Of a DNA stretch of 64,000 nucleotides, positions 1-8,885 are shown piece after piece. How positions within the stretch are numbered: the stretch's first letter is position 1; each line of letters begins with the position of its first letter. The position numbers were made by a program, and so were the translations under genes. The stretch spans positions 208,229 through 272,228 of the forward strand of contig NZ_LMSB01000045.1 in the NCBI RefSeq assembly GCF_001428005.1, given 5' to 3'. The DNA comes from Arthrobacter sp. Soil736 (GTDB lineage: Bacteria > Actinomycetota > Actinomycetes > Actinomycetales > Micrococcaceae). Below the pieces are notes generated by a model that ran no database searches, was not told the DNA's origin, and saw nothing but the letters and a program-made list of their open reading frames with translations.

Positions 1-8
1 TCTTTCTG

Positions 9-81
9 TGCCCTCGATAGGATTCGAACCTACGACCTTCTGCTCCGGAGGCAGACGCTCTATCCCCTGAGCTACGAGGGC
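9..81 (-). tRNA. tRNA-Arg, anticodon CCG
   Basis: Read on the minus strand this is a 73-nt cloverleaf. The 7-bp acceptor stem GCCCTCG/CGAGGGC closes perfectly, the anticodon stem TCTGC/GCAGA holds the loop CTCCGGA with anticodon CCG, and the T arm carries GGTTCGAATCC. The discriminator base is A and CCA is not encoded. Anticodon CCG reads the arginine codon CGG. Confidence 0.97.
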
Positions 82-186
82 AGTCAGGGATCCTGCCTTT
101 CCCGGCCGGACGTCCTAGAGCTTAGCAGGAAGGTGGGCCTGAATGGAAAACCGGCCCCGGTCCGCGGTCCGTGTCAGCACCGGCCG

Positions 187-1746
187 TCAGTAACCTGCGA
201 ATGAGTCCACGTGGATCCGCCGGGCGCCGGCCTGCCGCGCTGCCCGCCGCAGCGAGCCCACGCTGGCCGGTGAACCCGAAATGAAGACCCTGCGACGGCC
301 AATGTCGGGGACCAGGTGCTGCAGTGCCGGGCCGTCCAGCCTGGCGCCCGTCTCCGCCACGGCGCCTGCGTCCTCGATGAAGTCCGGGGGAGCCGAGCCA
401 TCGGCAAGCCGGGCAATGATGCGCGCTCCGGAGTTCTTCAGTTCGGCCGCATACGCGAGCTCTGAGGCGTTGCGGGCGAGGTAGAGAAGCACGACGTCCC
501 GCTCCCCGGCCGAGCCGTCGGAGAGGTGCGCAAGATACGGTGTGATGCCAATTCCCGCTGCGATCAGCAGGACGGGGCCGTTGGATCGTCGCGGCAGGAC
601 AAAATCCCCGGCCACCGTGGTGGCCGTGAGTTCATCCCCGGGCCTGAGCGCCAGGAGCTTCTGCTTGGCGGCGGAGACGGGTTCGGCGGTGCCCACGCCG
701 ATCTTCACGTGCCGCGCATTGGGGGGACTTGTCAGGCTGAAGACCCGGCGCCGGCCCCTTCCGTCCGGCTTGGCATGCGGGAGGTCCAGCTCCAGATACT
801 GGCCGGGGGCGTGGCGGAGGGGGTGCCGCGGCTCGAAAACAAATTCCGTCGTCGTCGGCGTGAGCCGGCGCGAGTGCCTGAACAGCAGCCGGACGCTTCC
901 CCGCTGACCGGCCAGGAACGCAAATAGGTTGCCGACCAGCAGCGCCAGCTCGGGCGAGTTCGCGACGAAACCGAAGTTGAAGGGGGTTGCGAAGAGGACT
1001 CCGACGACGGCGGCCAGCACCAGCTGCTGCCACCGCCGCGGAGGCAGCGTCAGCGGTTCAGTGAGCATGAACCCGACGAAGAAAATTACGGGGCTCTGCG
1101 CCAGGGGCTGCCAGACGGCGCCGCCCGGGTCCACTCCTGACTGCAGGAGCCCGGCCGCCACAAGGGACGTGGCCACCGCGGTGAAGACCGCGGCCATGAG
1201 CATTTTCCGGGTCCGGTAGAGAACCAGCAGCACCCCCGGAACCAGCACCCACAGCATCGCCGGGGTCCCCGCCCACCAGGTGGCAATATTCAGGCCGGTC
1301 AGGCCGGCGATGAACGCGCCTGCTGCCGCGGGATTGAAAACATGCCGCCCGCGCCACGCAAGCGCATATTTTGAGGCGGACGCGAGCACGCAGGCCAGGG
1401 CCACTCCGGCAAGATCCACGGCGACGAACGTCGGCCCGAACTGGGTGGGCCAGAACAGGAAATAGAGCAGCAGCCCGGTGATCAGCGATGACTCCGAGTG
1501 CGGACGGACACGGAACAGGGCAGCCAGTGCCCGGTTCGACGCATAGGTCAGCCCCACGCACAGCGCAAGATGGGCCAGGAGGTGCAGGATGCCGAACGTC
1601 AGCCAGCCCAGGGCATCGAGGACAAGGCTGTAGGCGGCCAGGGCTGCAAGGACAAGCAGCACCAGCCGGTACATGGTGAACCGGCCCAGGAAGGCATCCA
1701 GCGCCGTGGCTGGCGAGGTCCGCGGCCGGGAGGTTGTGGAACTCAT
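187..1746 (-). CDS. RnfD/NqrB-like membrane protein fused to an FAD/NAD(P)-binding ferredoxin reductase domain
   Basis: A 519-residue fusion. Residues about 25-280 hold roughly nine hydrophobic segments with RnfD/NqrB-type signatures: RHVFNPAAAG (134-143) and FMLTEP (226-231). Residues about 284-519 form a ferredoxin-NADP reductase-like module with the flavin motif RVFSLTS (334-340), the nucleotide motif AAGIGITP (396-403), FISGSP (488-493) and an aromatic C-terminus. By family, it would take electrons from NAD(P)H in the cytosol and pass them through the membrane to an outside acceptor. It is the last gene of a leftward operon and overlaps apbE by 4 nt. The outside acceptor is inferred to be the FMN lipoprotein at 2673-3146. 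The final electron sink is unknown. Confidence 0.85.
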   Translation of the reverse strand: MSSTTSRPRTSPATALDAFLGRFTMYRLVLLVLAALAAYSLVLDALGWLTFGILHLLAHLALCVGLTYASNRALAALFRVRPHSESSLITGLLLYFLFWPTQFGPTFVAVDLAGVALACVLASASKYALAWRGRHVFNPAAAGAFIAGLTGLNIATWWAGTPAMLWVLVPGVLLVLYRTRKMLMAAVFTAVATSLVAAGLLQSGVDPGGAVWQPLAQSPVIFFVGFMLTEPLTLPPRRWQQLVLAAVVGVLFATPFNFGFVANSPELALLVGNLFAFLAGQRGSVRLLFRHSRRLTPTTTEFVFEPRHPLRHAPGQYLELDLPHAKPDGRGRRRVFSLTSPPNARHVKIGVGTAEPVSAAKQKLLALRPGDELTATTVAGDFVLPRRSNGPVLLIAAGIGITPYLAHLSDGSAGERDVVLLYLARNASELAYAAELKNSGARIIARLADGSAPPDFIEDAGAVAETGARLDGPALQHLVPDIGRRRVFISGSPASVGSLRRAARQAGARRIHVDSFAGY

Positions 1747-2615
1747 GTGAACAGCGTCCCTTCGAATTCCGCGGAGTATTCCGCACTGCCGTTGGAAAAA
1801 ACCTTAAGCCAGGAAAACCGGAAATGGCGCTCCAGCACCTCGCCGGAGACAAAGAACAGGGCTGTGGCCAGGGCATCGGCCTCCATCGCGGTTCCGGCCA
1901 TGGCCCAGGTGGCCACGACCGTCCGGACCGGGACCCCGGTAGTGCCGTCCAGTACATGGTGGAGTCCGTCACCCCAGGCCCTGCGGTTCGAAGCCGAGGC
2001 GCACAGGGCACCGGTGCCGAGCGGCACCGTGCCGATCGCCTTGCTGGAGTCGTACGGATGCTCCAGCGCCACTGTCACCGGCGTGTTTCCGCTGTTCAGG
2101 AGGTCGCCGCTCGCGTCGATGAAGAACTCGGTGACGCCGTGGCCTCGCAGCACGCCGGCCAGGAGGTCCACCAGCTGGCCCTTTCCGGCCGCGCCGATGT
2201 CAAGGACAAGGGGCGTTTTGGCGGTCACGGAGGTCCCGCGCCATTCCAGGACATCATCCCAGGCAGGCGGCGGAGCGGCGGCGCCGCGTGGCTGGAGGGA
2301 ATAGCCGGGTCCGTACCCCAGCTGCTCCAGGCTCCCCCCGATCAGCGGGGTCATGGCGCCGTTGCTCAGGGCATACAGGATCCGGTAGAGCGAGGCCAGG
2401 GATGTGGCTTCAGCCGGAAACACGAAATGTCCCGGCCGGGCGGACATCCGGGACACCAGGGAATCGCCGCGGAACCGGGACCACGTGGAGTCGTAGCGCT
2501 CCACCTCGGCAAGCACGTCGCTGCGAGGTCCGGGTCCCAGCGGTGCGGGAGTGGAAATCTCCCAACTGGTTCCTATTCCGTCAAAGTTGAAGTTGTGCCA
2601 GCCCGGGTGCGGCAT
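1743..2615 (-). CDS. apbE: FAD:protein FMN transferase (ApbE family)
   Basis: A 290-residue flavin transferase, which takes FMN from FAD and links it to a threonine of a target protein. Family motifs are visible in order: STWSRFRGDS (43-52), DIGAAGKG (139-146), DASGD (167-171), HHVLDGTTG (219-227) and the metal-binding EADALATAL (245-253). The start is ATG with AGGAGAG just upstream. It lies between the FMN-binding lipoprotein and the RnfD-reductase fusion, so the lipoprotein is the obvious substrate. Many ApbE proteins are exported lipoproteins, but this one shows no signal peptide, so it may act in the cytosol. The family call is firm; where it acts is open. Confidence 0.9.
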   Translation of the reverse strand: MPHPGWHNFNFDGIGTSWEISTPAPLGPGPRSDVLAEVERYDSTWSRFRGDSLVSRMSARPGHFVFPAEATSLASLYRILYALSNGAMTPLIGGSLEQLGYGPGYSLQPRGAAAPPPAWDDVLEWRGTSVTAKTPLVLDIGAAGKGQLVDLLAGVLRGHGVTEFFIDASGDLLNSGNTPVTVALEHPYDSSKAIGTVPLGTGALCASASNRRAWGDGLHHVLDGTTGVPVRTVVATWAMAGTAMEADALATALFFVSGEVLERHFRFSWLKVFSNGSAEYSAEFEGTLFT

Positions 2616-2672
2616 GGGCTCTCCTTTGCCTGCGCTTCAAAGTCCTGCCTTCCATGCAGCCCCCGCAGCAGG

Positions 2673-3146
2673 TTACAGCGCCTGGGTCTTGATCTCTTCG
2701 ACCGCCTGGTTGAAGCCGCCGCTGGTCAGGGATGAACCCGCCACCTTGGAGACCTTGATCTCATCGAGGCTCTTGCCCACCACCTGATCCGCGATTCCGC
2801 TCGCGAACTGTCCCTGGAACTTGCGCGTGTTCGGATTGGACGGGTGTTCGGTGATCTCGACGGCGGACACCGTGCCGTTGGCCAGCGTCAGCTGCACGCC
2901 CACGGTCTCCGTGCCGTTTGGTGACTTATAGGTGCCGTCGGCTTTGTAGGTGCCGTCTTTGTAGCCTGCGCCGGACGACGCCAATGCGGTGGACGACGCG
3001 CTGGGTGCCGTCGTGGCCGACGATTCGGGGGACTGGGTTTCCTGGGCGGCGGGCTGTTGGGCCGAAGGCGCGCAGCCGGCCACCGTGCCGGCCAGGGACA
3101 GGCCGGCTATGCCGACGAAGACGCTTTTACGGACGGAAGGCTTCAC
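2673..3146 (-). CDS. FMN-binding domain lipoprotein (covalent flavin carrier)
   Basis: A 157-residue exported protein starting at GTG. Residues 1-25 are a lipoprotein signal with lipobox VAGC (Cys25), followed by a Ser/Ala/Thr/Pro-rich linker (26-60) and an FMN_bind domain (about 61-157). The flavinylation motif appears as AGSSLTS (137-143), a variant of the usual (S/D)GA(T/S)xT. Thr141 is the predicted FMN attachment site. It is the first gene of a leftward operon with apbE and the membrane reductase, so it is probably the extracytoplasmic electron acceptor. A small YK-DGTYK-type repeat sits at 62-74. The lipoprotein and domain calls are strong; covalent flavin is predicted only. Confidence 0.85.
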   Translation of the reverse strand: MKPSVRKSVFVGIAGLSLAGTVAGCAPSAQQPAAQETQSPESSATTAPSASSTALASSGAGYKDGTYKADGTYKSPNGTETVGVQLTLANGTVSAVEITEHPSNPNTRKFQGQFASGIADQVVGKSLDEIKVSKVAGSSLTSGGFNQAVEEIKTQAL

Positions 3147-3194
3147 GGGTGTCTCGTTTCGTTTGTACGGGCACTTACCGGGTGGATGACGCTC

Positions 3195-3222
3195 ACAATA
3201 GGTTAAAGGTTCAAACTGTGAA
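3195..3222 (-). promoter_or_regulatory. candidate promoter of the flavin operon
   Basis: On the minus strand, TTCACA and TATTGT are separated by 16 nt and lie about 50 nt upstream of the GTG start of the FMN-binding lipoprotein. Both boxes fit a housekeeping promoter loosely. Pattern match only. Confidence 0.35.
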
Positions 3223-3247
3223 TTTCCCTACTCTTAGCTGTGACGAA

Positions 3248-3278
3248 GAGGGGCCCGTCGAGGGGGCCTGGGCCCCTC
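3248..3278. other. GC-rich hairpin in the argS leader
   Basis: GAGGGGCCC (3248-3256) and GGGCCCCTC (3270-3278) form a perfect 9-bp stem with a 13-nt loop, about 40 nt before the argS start. There is no U-run, so a simple terminator is unlikely. It could be an mRNA structure in the argS leader or the end of a transcript from upstream. Confidence 0.4.
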
Positions 3279-3319
3279 CGGATTCCGCCACATGGCGGGG
3301 CCCCCGGTAGGCTAGGAAT

Positions 3320-4969
3320 GTGACTCCCGAAGAACTCTCCCTCGCCATATCCTCTTGCCTGAAGGACGCCGTTGCAGCCGGCGACATCGCTCTTTCCGAG
3401 TCGGCGGTTCCCGATGCCGTTCTGGTGGAGCGACCCAAGAACAGGGAGCACGGCGACTGGGCAACGAACATCGCCCTGCAATTGGCCAAGAAGGCGGGAA
3501 CCAACCCGCGGGAGTTCGCCACCATCCTCAGTACGCGGCTCAAGGAGATTTACGGCGTTACGGCCGTAGACATCGCCGGTCCGGGCTTCCTTAATATCAC
3601 CGTGGACGCGGCAGCAGCCGGGACGCTCGCCAAAGCCATCGTGGAGGCCGGCCCGGAGTACGGCACCAACTCCGCGCTCGCAGGCCACACGGTCAACATG
3701 GAGTTCGTCTCCGCCAACCCCACCGGACCGCTGCACATCGGGCACACCCGCTGGGCGGCACTGGGTGATTCGATCGCCCGCGTCCTGCGCGCCTCCGGTG
3801 CGCAGGTCACGGCCGAGTACTACATCAACGACGCCGGCACCCAGATGAACGTGTTCGCCAACTCCGTCCTCGCTCGCCTCCACGGCCGGGACGTGCCCGA
3901 GGGCGGCTACCCGGGCGAGTACATCCGCGACCTCGGCCATGAAGTGCTGACCCGGCATCCGGACATCCGTGAGCTGACGGACGTGGCGGCCCTCCCGGTG
4001 ATCCGGGCAGCGGCGTACGAGGCCCAGCTGAAGGACATCCAGGACACCCTGGCGGACTTCGGCGTCTCCTTCGACGTGTTCTTCTCCGAGCAGGAACTGC
4101 ACGAAGCCGGCGCGATCGAAAGTGCCGTTGCCCGCCTGCGCGAACAGGGCCACGTGTTCGACGACGGCGGTGCCGTCTGGCTGCGCACCACGGACTTCGG
4201 CGATGACAAGGACCGCGTGATGATCCGCGCGAACGGCGAACCCACGTACTTCGCCGCGGACGCCGCCTACTACCTGTCCAAGAAGGACCGGGGCTACACG
4301 GAAAAGATCTACCTGCTGGGTGCCGACCACCATGGTTACATCCACCGGCTCAAGGCCATCGCCGCCGCCGCCGGCGATGATCCCGAGGTCAACATCGAGG
4401 TGCTGATCGGCCAGCTCGTTTCGGTGAACGGCGCCAAGCTTTCCAAGCGCGCCGGCAACATCATCGAGCTCAAGGACCTGATCTCCTGGCTGGGCAAGGA
4501 CGCCGTGCGCTACTCCCTGGCCCGCTTCCCGGCCGATTCGCCCCTCACCCTGGACCCGGAGCTGCTCAAGAAGCACTCAAACGAGAACCCGGTCTTCTAC
4601 GTGCAGTACGCTCACGCCCGCTCCCGCGGCACCGCCCGCAACGCCGTGGCCGCCGGCGTGGACCGCAGCGCTTTCGACGCCTCGCTCCTGCACCACCCCA
4701 CGGAAAATGAGCTGCTGTCCTACCTTGGCAGCTACCCGTCCATCGTGGCCAAGGCCGCGGAGCTCCGCGAACCCCACCGGGTGGCCCGCCACCTTGAGGT
4801 CATCGCCGGGGCCTACCACCGGTGGTACGACGCCTGCCGCGTTGCCCCGCTGGGCGATGAGGCCGTCACCGACCTCAACCGCACGCGCCTGTGGCTCAAC
4901 GACGCCACGAGCCAGGTGCTGGCCAACGGACTGGACCTGCTTGGCGTCTCCGCGCCGGAACGGATGTGA
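3320..4969 (+). CDS. argS: arginyl-tRNA synthetase
   Basis: A 549-residue class I synthetase that charges tRNA-Arg with arginine using ATP. The HIGH motif is at residues 139-142 within NPTGPLHIGHTR, and the KMSKS equivalent reads KLSKRAGN near residue 373. The N-terminal domain with ENREHGDWATN-type sequence and the helical anticodon-binding C-terminus are both present. Translation starts at GTG (GTGACTCCC); the ATG two bases upstream is out of frame. Only 5 nt separate it from lysA, so it heads the lysA-hom-thrC-thrB operon, an order shared with mycobacteria. Length is normal for the family. Confidence 0.97.
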   Translation: MTPEELSLAISSCLKDAVAAGDIALSESAVPDAVLVERPKNREHGDWATNIALQLAKKAGTNPREFATILSTRLKEIYGVTAVDIAGPGFLNITVDAAAAGTLAKAIVEAGPEYGTNSALAGHTVNMEFVSANPTGPLHIGHTRWAALGDSIARVLRASGAQVTAEYYINDAGTQMNVFANSVLARLHGRDVPEGGYPGEYIRDLGHEVLTRHPDIRELTDVAALPVIRAAAYEAQLKDIQDTLADFGVSFDVFFSEQELHEAGAIESAVARLREQGHVFDDGGAVWLRTTDFGDDKDRVMIRANGEPTYFAADAAYYLSKKDRGYTEKIYLLGADHHGYIHRLKAIAAAAGDDPEVNIEVLIGQLVSVNGAKLSKRAGNIIELKDLISWLGKDAVRYSLARFPADSPLTLDPELLKKHSNENPVFYVQYAHARSRGTARNAVAAGVDRSAFDASLLHHPTENELLSYLGSYPSIVAKAAELREPHRVARHLEVIAGAYHRWYDACRVAPLGDEAVTDLNRTRLWLNDATSQVLANGLDLLGVSAPERM

Positions 4970-4974
4970 ACTGA

Positions 4975-6459
4975 ATGACTGCACATGCATTGAACCAGTC
5001 CTCGCCCCTTGCCCCGGACTGGCTCGCGGTGCCGTCGGACCTGAATGCCCTGCACCCGCCCATGTGGGCTGCCGGAGTGGAGCGGAACGACGACGGCGAA
5101 CTCGCCCTCGACGGCATTCCGGTCAGCACGCTGAAGGAACAGTTCGGCACGCCGCTGTTCGTCATGAGCGAGGCCGACTTCCGGGCGCGGGCACGGGCCT
5201 TCAAGGATGCCTTCGACGAGGCCTTTGCCGACATCTGCGGGGGAGTGGACGTCTACTACGCCGGCAAATCCTTCCTTTGCACGGCCGTGGCCACCTGGGT
5301 GGCGGAGGAAGGCCTGCGCCTCGACACCTGTTCCGGCGGTGAACTGGCCGTTGCCGCCCGTGCCGGCATCGACGGCGCCAACCTCGGCCTGCACGGCAAC
5401 AACAAATCCGATGCCGAGATCGCCCGGGCCCTCGACATGAAGCTCGGCCGGATCGTGGTGGACAGCCTGGACGAGCTGGAACGCGTGGCCAAAATCGCCT
5501 CCGGCCGGGGCGAGACCGCCAAGGTCATGCTGCGGCTGACGCCCGGAGTGCACGCCCACACCCACGAGTTCATCGCCACCGCCCATGAAGACCAGAAGTT
5601 CGGCCTCTCCATGGCGGAAGACTCCACGGAGCAGTCAGGACTGTCGGCAGCCGAGGAAGCCGTGGCCGCGGCCACGAGCTACCCCGGCATCGAACTGCTG
5701 GGACTGCACTGCCACATCGGCTCGCAGATCTTCGAGCCCGACGGCTTTGCCCTTGCGGCGGTGAAACTCCTGGGCTTCCTCGCCGAGATGCAGCAGAAGT
5801 ACTCGATCCAGCTCCCCGAGCTGGATCTCGGCGGCGGATACGGCATCGCCTACACGCCGGTGGACACGCCCCGCCCGGCAGCCGAAATCGCGCAGGCGAT
5901 GGCCGCCGTCGTCCGCTCAAAATGCGCCGAGCTGGGCATATCCGCCCCGCGGATCTCGATCGAGCCCGGACGGGCCATCGTGGGCAGCAGCACGTTCACG
6001 CTGTACGAGGTGGGCACGCTCAAGACGGTCCGGGTGGACGCTCCGGCCGCGGGAACGGCCGGAACGGCGGGGGAACAGCCAAAAAACGTTACGCACCCTC
6101 GCCGCTATGTGTCAGTGGACGGCGGCATGAGCGACAACGCCCGTCCGGTGCTCTACGACGCGGATTATTCGGCCATTCTCGCCTCACGGGCCTCCGCCGC
6201 GGCGCCGCAACTGTCCCGCGTAGTGGGCAAACATTGCGAGAGCGGCGACATAGTTGTTAGAGATGTATATCTGCCCGAGGACGTGGCAGCCGGTGATCTG
6301 CTCGCTGTACCGGGGACCGGCGCCTACTGCTGGGCCCTGTCAAGCAACTACAACTATCTGGCCCGGCCGGGCGTTGTCGCTGTGCGCGGCGGAGCTGCCC
6401 GGCTGATCGTCCGCGGGGAAACCGAAGAAGACCTGCTGAACCGCGACATGGGAGCCTAA
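4975..6459 (+). CDS. lysA: diaminopimelate decarboxylase
   Basis: A 494-residue PLP enzyme for the last step of lysine synthesis, meso-diaminopimelate to L-lysine plus CO2. The PLP lysine lies in YYAGKSFL near residue 97. HIGSQIFE, the glycine-rich GGGYGIAY, EPGRAIVG and the C-terminal SSNYNYLARPG are all family motifs. A short Ala/Gly/Thr-rich insert (around residues 358-368) interrupts the C-terminal domain, presumably as a surface loop. It is packed between argS (5-nt gap) and hom (no gap). Function is secure from motifs and operon context. Confidence 0.97.
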   Translation: MTAHALNQSSPLAPDWLAVPSDLNALHPPMWAAGVERNDDGELALDGIPVSTLKEQFGTPLFVMSEADFRARARAFKDAFDEAFADICGGVDVYYAGKSFLCTAVATWVAEEGLRLDTCSGGELAVAARAGIDGANLGLHGNNKSDAEIARALDMKLGRIVVDSLDELERVAKIASGRGETAKVMLRLTPGVHAHTHEFIATAHEDQKFGLSMAEDSTEQSGLSAAEEAVAAATSYPGIELLGLHCHIGSQIFEPDGFALAAVKLLGFLAEMQQKYSIQLPELDLGGGYGIAYTPVDTPRPAAEIAQAMAAVVRSKCAELGISAPRISIEPGRAIVGSSTFTLYEVGTLKTVRVDAPAAGTAGTAGEQPKNVTHPRRYVSVDGGMSDNARPVLYDADYSAILASRASAAAPQLSRVVGKHCESGDIVVRDVYLPEDVAAGDLLAVPGTGAYCWALSSNYNYLARPGVVAVRGGAARLIVRGETEEDLLNRDMGA

Positions 6460-7776
6460 ATGACCGAATTGCGAACCCTGAAAGTAGCCCTGCTGGGCTG
6501 TGGCAACGTCGGGGCTCAGGTCGCGCGGATTCTCCTCGACGACGCCGGCGCCCTCGCCCCGCGGACGGGTGCACACCTGGAGCTGGCGGGCATCGCCGTG
6601 CGCGACCTCGATGCCGAACGCGATGTGGAACTGCCGCGTGAGCTGTTCACCACGGACGCCGAAACCCTGGTCAAGGACGCCGACCTCGTGATCGAGCTGA
6701 TGGGCGGCCTCGAGCCGGCCCGTTCGCTGATCCTCTCGGCCATCCAGAACGGCGCGAGCGTTGTCACCGGCAACAAGGCCCTCCTGGCCGCGGACGGCCC
6801 CACACTCTACGAAGAGGCGGACAGGGCCGGCGTCGAGCTTTCCTACGAAGCCGCCGTCGCAGGGGCCATCCCCATCCTGCGCTCCATCCGCGACAGCCTG
6901 TCCGGTGACCGCATCACCCGTGTGCTGGGAATCGTCAACGGCACCACCAACTTCATCCTCGACCAGATGGACTCCACCGGCGCGCAGTTCGCCGACGCCC
7001 TGGCCGAGGCACAGCGCCTCGGTTACGCCGAGGCGGATCCGACGGCCGACGTCGAAGGCCTGGACGCCGCGGCCAAGGCTGCGATCCTTGCGTCCCTGTC
7101 CTTCCACACGCGCTTTGACCTGGCGAACGTCCACTGCGAGGGAATCACGGGCGTCAGCGCCGCTGACATCGCGGCGGCCAAAGAGGCCGGATTCGTCATC
7201 AAGCTGCTGGCCATCGCCGAGAAGCTGACCGACGCGGAAGGCAACGACGGAGTGTCCGTCAGGGTCCACCCGACCCTTCTTCCGCGCGAGCACCCGCTGG
7301 CGGCTGTCCGCGGAGCCTTCAACGCCGTCTTCATTGAGGCCGAGAATGCCGGAGAGCTGATGTTCTACGGCCAAGGCGCCGGCGGAACCCCGACGGCGTC
7401 TGCCGTGCTGGGCGATCTCGTCTCGGCAGCCCGCCGCATCGTCCTGGGCGGTCCCGGACGCATTGAATCCACCACGGGCCACGTCCCGGCACTGCCGATT
7501 GACGCCGTGTACACCAGCTACTACATCGGCCTGGACGTTGCGGACCAGCCCGGCGTTCTGGCGAAGATTGCCCAGTTGTTCGCCGAGCACGGCGTCTCCA
7601 TCGAAATCATGCGCCAGACCATCCACCGCGACGCGGACTCGAACGTCGAATCCGCGGAACTGCGGATCGTGACCCACCGCGCAACTGAAGCTGCACTGGC
7701 AGCAACCGTCGAGGCCGTCAAGGGCCTGGACGTCATCAATTCCGTTACATCCGTACTGCGGGTAGAAGGAGTCTAA
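6460..7776 (+). CDS. hom: homoserine dehydrogenase
   Basis: A 438-residue enzyme that reduces aspartate semialdehyde to homoserine, the branch point towards threonine and methionine. It has an N-terminal dinucleotide-binding motif GCGNVG (13-18), the family motifs GNKALLA and GIVNGTTNFIL in the middle, and a C-terminal ACT regulatory domain (about 350-438, starting at YYIGLDVADQPGVL). The ACT domain usually mediates threonine feedback inhibition. Its ATG follows the lysA stop directly, and thrC begins right after its stop, so the three genes are surely co-translated. Confidence 0.97.
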   Translation: MTELRTLKVALLGCGNVGAQVARILLDDAGALAPRTGAHLELAGIAVRDLDAERDVELPRELFTTDAETLVKDADLVIELMGGLEPARSLILSAIQNGASVVTGNKALLAADGPTLYEEADRAGVELSYEAAVAGAIPILRSIRDSLSGDRITRVLGIVNGTTNFILDQMDSTGAQFADALAEAQRLGYAEADPTADVEGLDAAAKAAILASLSFHTRFDLANVHCEGITGVSAADIAAAKEAGFVIKLLAIAEKLTDAEGNDGVSVRVHPTLLPREHPLAAVRGAFNAVFIEAENAGELMFYGQGAGGTPTASAVLGDLVSAARRIVLGGPGRIESTTGHVPALPIDAVYTSYYIGLDVADQPGVLAKIAQLFAEHGVSIEIMRQTIHRDADSNVESAELRIVTHRATEAALAATVEAVKGLDVINSVTSVLRVEGV

Positions 7777-8883
7777 GTGGCTCACCAATGGCGCGGTGTC
7801 ATCCGCGAATATGCTGATCGTTTGCCCGTAACGGAATCCACCAAGGTAATCACCCTCGGTGAGGGCGGCACGCCGCTGGTCCACGCTCAGAAGCTGTCCG
7901 AGCTGACCGGCTCGGAGGTGTACCTCAAGGTGGAAGGCATGAACCCCACCGGGTCCTTCAAGGACCGCGGTATGACCATGGCCATGACTGCCGCCGTGGC
8001 GTCAGGCGCCAAGGCCGTGGTGTGCGCTTCCACCGGAAACACCTCCGCCTCGGCCGCGGCCTACGCCACCGCCGCCGGCCTGAAGTGCGTCGTGCTGGTG
8101 CCCGAGGGCAAGATCTCCATGGGCAAGCTGAGCCAGGCCATTGCGCACGGCGCCACCCTGCTGCAGGTCGACGGGAACTTCGACAACTGCCTGGACATCG
8201 CCCGCAAGCTGGGTGAGTCCTACCCCGTCTTCCTGGTGAACTCCGTCAACCCGGCCCGCATCCAGGGGCAGAAGACGGGTGCCTTCGAAATCGTGGACGC
8301 CCTCGGCGATGCCCCGGACATCCACGTGCTGCCGGTCGGCAACGCAGGAAACATCACCGCGTACTGGAAGGGCTACAAGGAGTACGCCGCGCCGTTCGAG
8401 TCGGAGACTGCCGGTACCCTTCCCGCTGTTTCCACCAGGACCCCGCAGATGTGGGGCTTCCAGGCGGCCGGGGCTGCCCCCTTCGTGGCCGGACACCCCA
8501 TCACGGAGCCGGACACCATCGCCACGGCCATCCGGATCGGCAATCCTGCGTCGTGGGACGGCGCCATCGCGGCCCGCGATGAGTCCGGCGGCTTTATCGA
8601 TGCGGTGACGGACGACGAGATCCTCGCCGCGCACCGCTGGCTGTCCGCCAAGGAGGGCGTCTTCGTGGAGCCCGGCTCCGCCGCTGGTGTGGCGGGCCTG
8701 CTGAAGAAGCACGCTGCGGGCGAGGTTCCCTCCGGCAAGACCATTGTCATCACCGTCACCGGCCACGGACTGAAGGACCCCCAGTGGGCCCTGCGCACCG
8801 AAGACGGCAGCGACGTGCAGCCGGTCAAGGTGTCCAACGACGTCGTGACGGTTGCCGCCGAGCTGGGACTGGAAGACAAATAG
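7777..8883 (+). CDS. thrC: threonine synthase
   Basis: A 368-residue PLP enzyme that turns O-phosphohomoserine into threonine. The PLP-binding lysine is K62 in NPTGSFKDRGM, and the serine/glycine loop CASTGNTSASAAAYA follows. GNAGNITAYWKGY and the C-terminal VTGHGLKDPQW are typical of the family. It starts at GTG directly after the hom stop codon. thrB follows 2 nt after the stop. Short single-domain length is typical of actinobacterial ThrC. Confidence 0.97.
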   Translation: MAHQWRGVIREYADRLPVTESTKVITLGEGGTPLVHAQKLSELTGSEVYLKVEGMNPTGSFKDRGMTMAMTAAVASGAKAVVCASTGNTSASAAAYATAAGLKCVVLVPEGKISMGKLSQAIAHGATLLQVDGNFDNCLDIARKLGESYPVFLVNSVNPARIQGQKTGAFEIVDALGDAPDIHVLPVGNAGNITAYWKGYKEYAAPFESETAGTLPAVSTRTPQMWGFQAAGAAPFVAGHPITEPDTIATAIRIGNPASWDGAIAARDESGGFIDAVTDDEILAAHRWLSAKEGVFVEPGSAAGVAGLLKKHAAGEVPSGKTIVITVTGHGLKDPQWALRTEDGSDVQPVKVSNDVVTVAAELGLEDK

Positions 8884-8885
8884 CC

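Noticed and set aside
3203..4576. Long open frame antisense to argS (457 codons)
   Set aside because: It lies fully opposite a clear argS gene and its Val/Gly/Arg/His-rich composition is the usual shadow of GC-rich codons.
4970..4974. Lysine riboswitch before lysA
   Set aside because: Only 5 nt separate argS and lysA, too little for a leader.
6340..7884. 514-codon open frame antisense to hom
   Set aside because: It covers hom, whose motifs are complete, and shows no family motif or ribosome site of its own.
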